Assembly: GCA_020428585.1 (NCBI GenBank)
Contig: JAGQMP010000006.1
Span: forward strand, 1 to 6,321
From: Patescibacteria group bacterium
GTDB lineage: Bacteria > Patescibacteriota > Minisyncoccia > Phycocordibacterales > UBA1006
Length of the DNA stretch: 6,321 bases
Direction: 5' to 3'
Numbering within the stretch: the first letter of the stretch is position 1; the number at the start of each line of letters is the position of its first letter. The position numbers and the translations under genes are program-made. The notes below the pieces were generated by a model. It saw nothing but the letters and a program-made list of their open reading frames with translations. It had not been told where the DNA came from and did no database searches. Below, piece by piece: positions 5,339-6,321 of this stretch.

Positions 5339-5345
5339 AGTAACA

Positions 5346-6191
5346 ATGCAGGAATCAAAGCTTCCTTCCCTCCTTCGTGAAATTCCGGACCCTCCAAAGA
5401 AACTGTATGTCCGCGGTGAACTGCCCAGTCACGACGAGTATAAATTTTTGACCGTCATTGGATCACGTAAATTCAGCATCTATGGCAAACAGGTCTGCGA
5501 ACATTTGATTCGCGGGCTTGCTGGCTATCCCATCGTGATCGTATCGGGCCTGGCATTAGGTATGGATACCATCGCGCACCGTGCCGCGATCGAAAATAAT
5601 CTGAAAACCCTCGCCGTTCCAGGATCAGGCCTCGATGATAAGGTCATCTACCCGGCAACCAATCAGCCGCTAGCTCGTGAGATTCTAAAACATGGTGGGT
5701 GCCTCGTATCTGAATTCGAACCTGATTTCAAGGCGACTCGATGGAGCTTTCCCCAGCGTAATCGCACGATGGCCGGTATCAGTCACGCGGTTCTGGTGAT
5801 CGAGGCGGAAAACATTTCGGGAACCCGTATCACCGCACGCCTCGCAACGGATTACAACCGCGAGGTATTTGCGATACCAGGATCAATATTCTCACCCGTA
5901 TCAGGGGGTACTAACGAACTAATTCGCGAAGGCGCAACGCCGGTAACCAGCGCAAAAGATATCCTCGATTTTTTTGGATTCACGAACGAAAATCAACCAA
6001 GCCAAATGGCACTCGACGGATTATCAGATGACGAGACAATGATCATGAATGCATTGTCGGAACCTCGATCTCGCAGTCAATTAGCTGATACTGCAGGCAT
6101 CAGTATTATTAAATTGAATGTACTCTTATCAGCGATGGAAATCAAAGGTTTGATCAAAGAACGCCTTGGGAAAATCTACCGAGTACAGTAA
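5346..6191 (+). CDS. dprA: DNA-processing protein DprA (Smf)
   Basis: Binds incoming single-stranded DNA during natural transformation and loads RecA on it, in the cytoplasm. The Rossmann-like core holds VIGSRKFSIYG (residues 37-47), SGLALGMDTIAH (67-78), VPGSGLDDKVIYP (91-103), SEFEP (122-126), FPQRNRTMAG (135-144), EAENISGTRITA (153-164) and REVFAIPGSIFSP (172-184) followed by GGTNELIREGA (187-197). A winged-helix domain follows at about 225-281 (SDDETMIMNAL, SRSQLADTAGIS, KGLIKERLGKIYRV). At 281 residues it lacks the N-terminal SAM-like domain of longer relatives. ATG at 5346 is the first start in the frame and lies seven bases after a -10 box; stop is TAA. It is set off by terminators on both sides and is probably transcribed alone. 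No other competence gene is in the window. Confidence 0.95.
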   Translation: MQESKLPSLLREIPDPPKKLYVRGELPSHDEYKFLTVIGSRKFSIYGKQVCEHLIRGLAGYPIVIVSGLALGMDTIAHRAAIENNLKTLAVPGSGLDDKVIYPATNQPLAREILKHGGCLVSEFEPDFKATRWSFPQRNRTMAGISHAVLVIEAENISGTRITARLATDYNREVFAIPGSIFSPVSGGTNELIREGATPVTSAKDILDFFGFTNENQPSQMALDGLSDDETMIMNALSEPRSRSQLADTAGISIIKLNVLLSAMEIKGLIKERLGKIYRVQ

Positions 6192-6235
6192 AATGAAAAA
6201 GAACCTTCCTTGTCCTAAACTTTTTGCATAACAAT

Positions 6236-6241
6236 TATAAT
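6236..6241 (+). promoter_or_regulatory. Consensus -10 box downstream of dprA
   Basis: A perfect TATAAT 44 bases after the dprA stop. No good -35 box stands 16-18 bases upstream; TTGTCC (6210-6215) is 20 bases away. If active it would start a short transcript near 6248 that meets the terminator at 6287-6312, about 65 bases long. No long open frame follows. Confidence 0.35.
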
Positions 6242-6286
6242 GTATTTGAATTAGCCTTCAAGAAGATAGTCTGTGACAAGCTGCCA

Positions 6287-6312
6287 CCCGCCTCTTGAGG
6301 CGGGTTTTATTT
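6287..6312 (+). terminator. Intrinsic terminator after dprA
   Basis: A perfect GC-rich hairpin (CCCGCCT, 6287-6293, with AGGCGGG, 6298-6304, loop CTTG) followed by TTTTATTT. It ends dprA transcription and any short transcript from the -10 box at 6236. Upstream bases 6256-6263 can pair with 6293-6300, an arrangement that would break the terminator. Confidence 0.88.
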
Positions 6313-6316
6313 GACA
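6311..6316 (+). promoter_or_regulatory. -35 box at window edge for a gene beyond it
   Basis: TTGACA lies at the end of the terminator T tract, five bases from the window end. It matches the -35 consensus exactly and suggests a plus-strand transcription unit just outside. The -10 box is not in the window, so this is tentative. Confidence 0.3.
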
Positions 6317-6321
6317 ATAAT

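Noticed and set aside
1..6321. Recoded TGA codons, as in some Patescibacteria
   Set aside because: All genes read full length with the standard code and contain no in-frame TGA. The absence of TGA stops among seven genes is too small a sample.
1..6321. CRISPR array, insertion sequence or prophage
   Set aside because: No evenly spaced repeats, transposase, integrase or target-site duplications were seen. The large genes are all housekeeping or competence genes.

Overview
The window looks like a piece of a small, compact bacterial chromosome carrying housekeeping genes, most plausibly from the Patescibacteria (Candidate Phyla Radiation). This placement is inferred from protein style, not from a database match. 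DnaX is very short (346 codons), with no tau extension and no zinc module. DprA lacks the usual N-terminal extension, and Dus and SerRS have sequences typical of that group. No start codon has a convincing Shine-Dalgarno site. Four of the main genes have a -10 box 6-8 bases before the start codon, which suggests leaderless mRNAs. All stops are TAA or TAG, and the standard code reads cleanly.

Layout, left to right. Positions 1-24 hold the 5' end of a tRNA on the minus strand (probably tRNA-Gln), cut by the window edge and preceded by a short tRNA-like repeat. dnaX (clamp loader, minus) follows, with a terminator behind it. Its promoter is back to back with the promoter of a 67-codon plus-strand small gene of unknown function. 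That small gene converges on dus (tRNA dihydrouridine synthase, minus) at a shared two-way terminator. dus lies directly downstream of an ftsQ-like cell-division gene, and the two form a probable operon. The next gap carries a second plus-strand small gene (42 codons) with a consensus-like promoter. It converges on serS (seryl-tRNA synthetase, minus) at another two-way terminator. In both cases the stop codon of the small gene lies in the terminator loop.

Between serS and dprA is a gap of more than 400 bases with no convincing protein gene. It holds a perfect DnaA box, a strong promoter (TTGACA, 17-base spacer, TAATAT), about 300 bases of sequence that folds into at least five separate hairpins, and a strong intrinsic terminator. 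I read it as a structured noncoding RNA that I could not assign to RNase P RNA, tmRNA, SRP RNA or 6S RNA. This is the best candidate for something undescribed here. dprA (DNA uptake and recombination mediator, plus) starts 16 bases after that terminator and probably has its own leaderless promoter. After dprA come a -10 box, a possible short RNA with terminator/antiterminator potential, and a -35 box at the window edge that points to another gene beyond it.

The protein genes do not form one pathway. They cover replication (dnaX), tRNA modification and charging (dus, serS), division (ftsQ) and natural transformation or recombination (dprA). The unexplained content is in the gaps: every gap between the large transcription units carries a plus-strand element with its own promoter and terminator.
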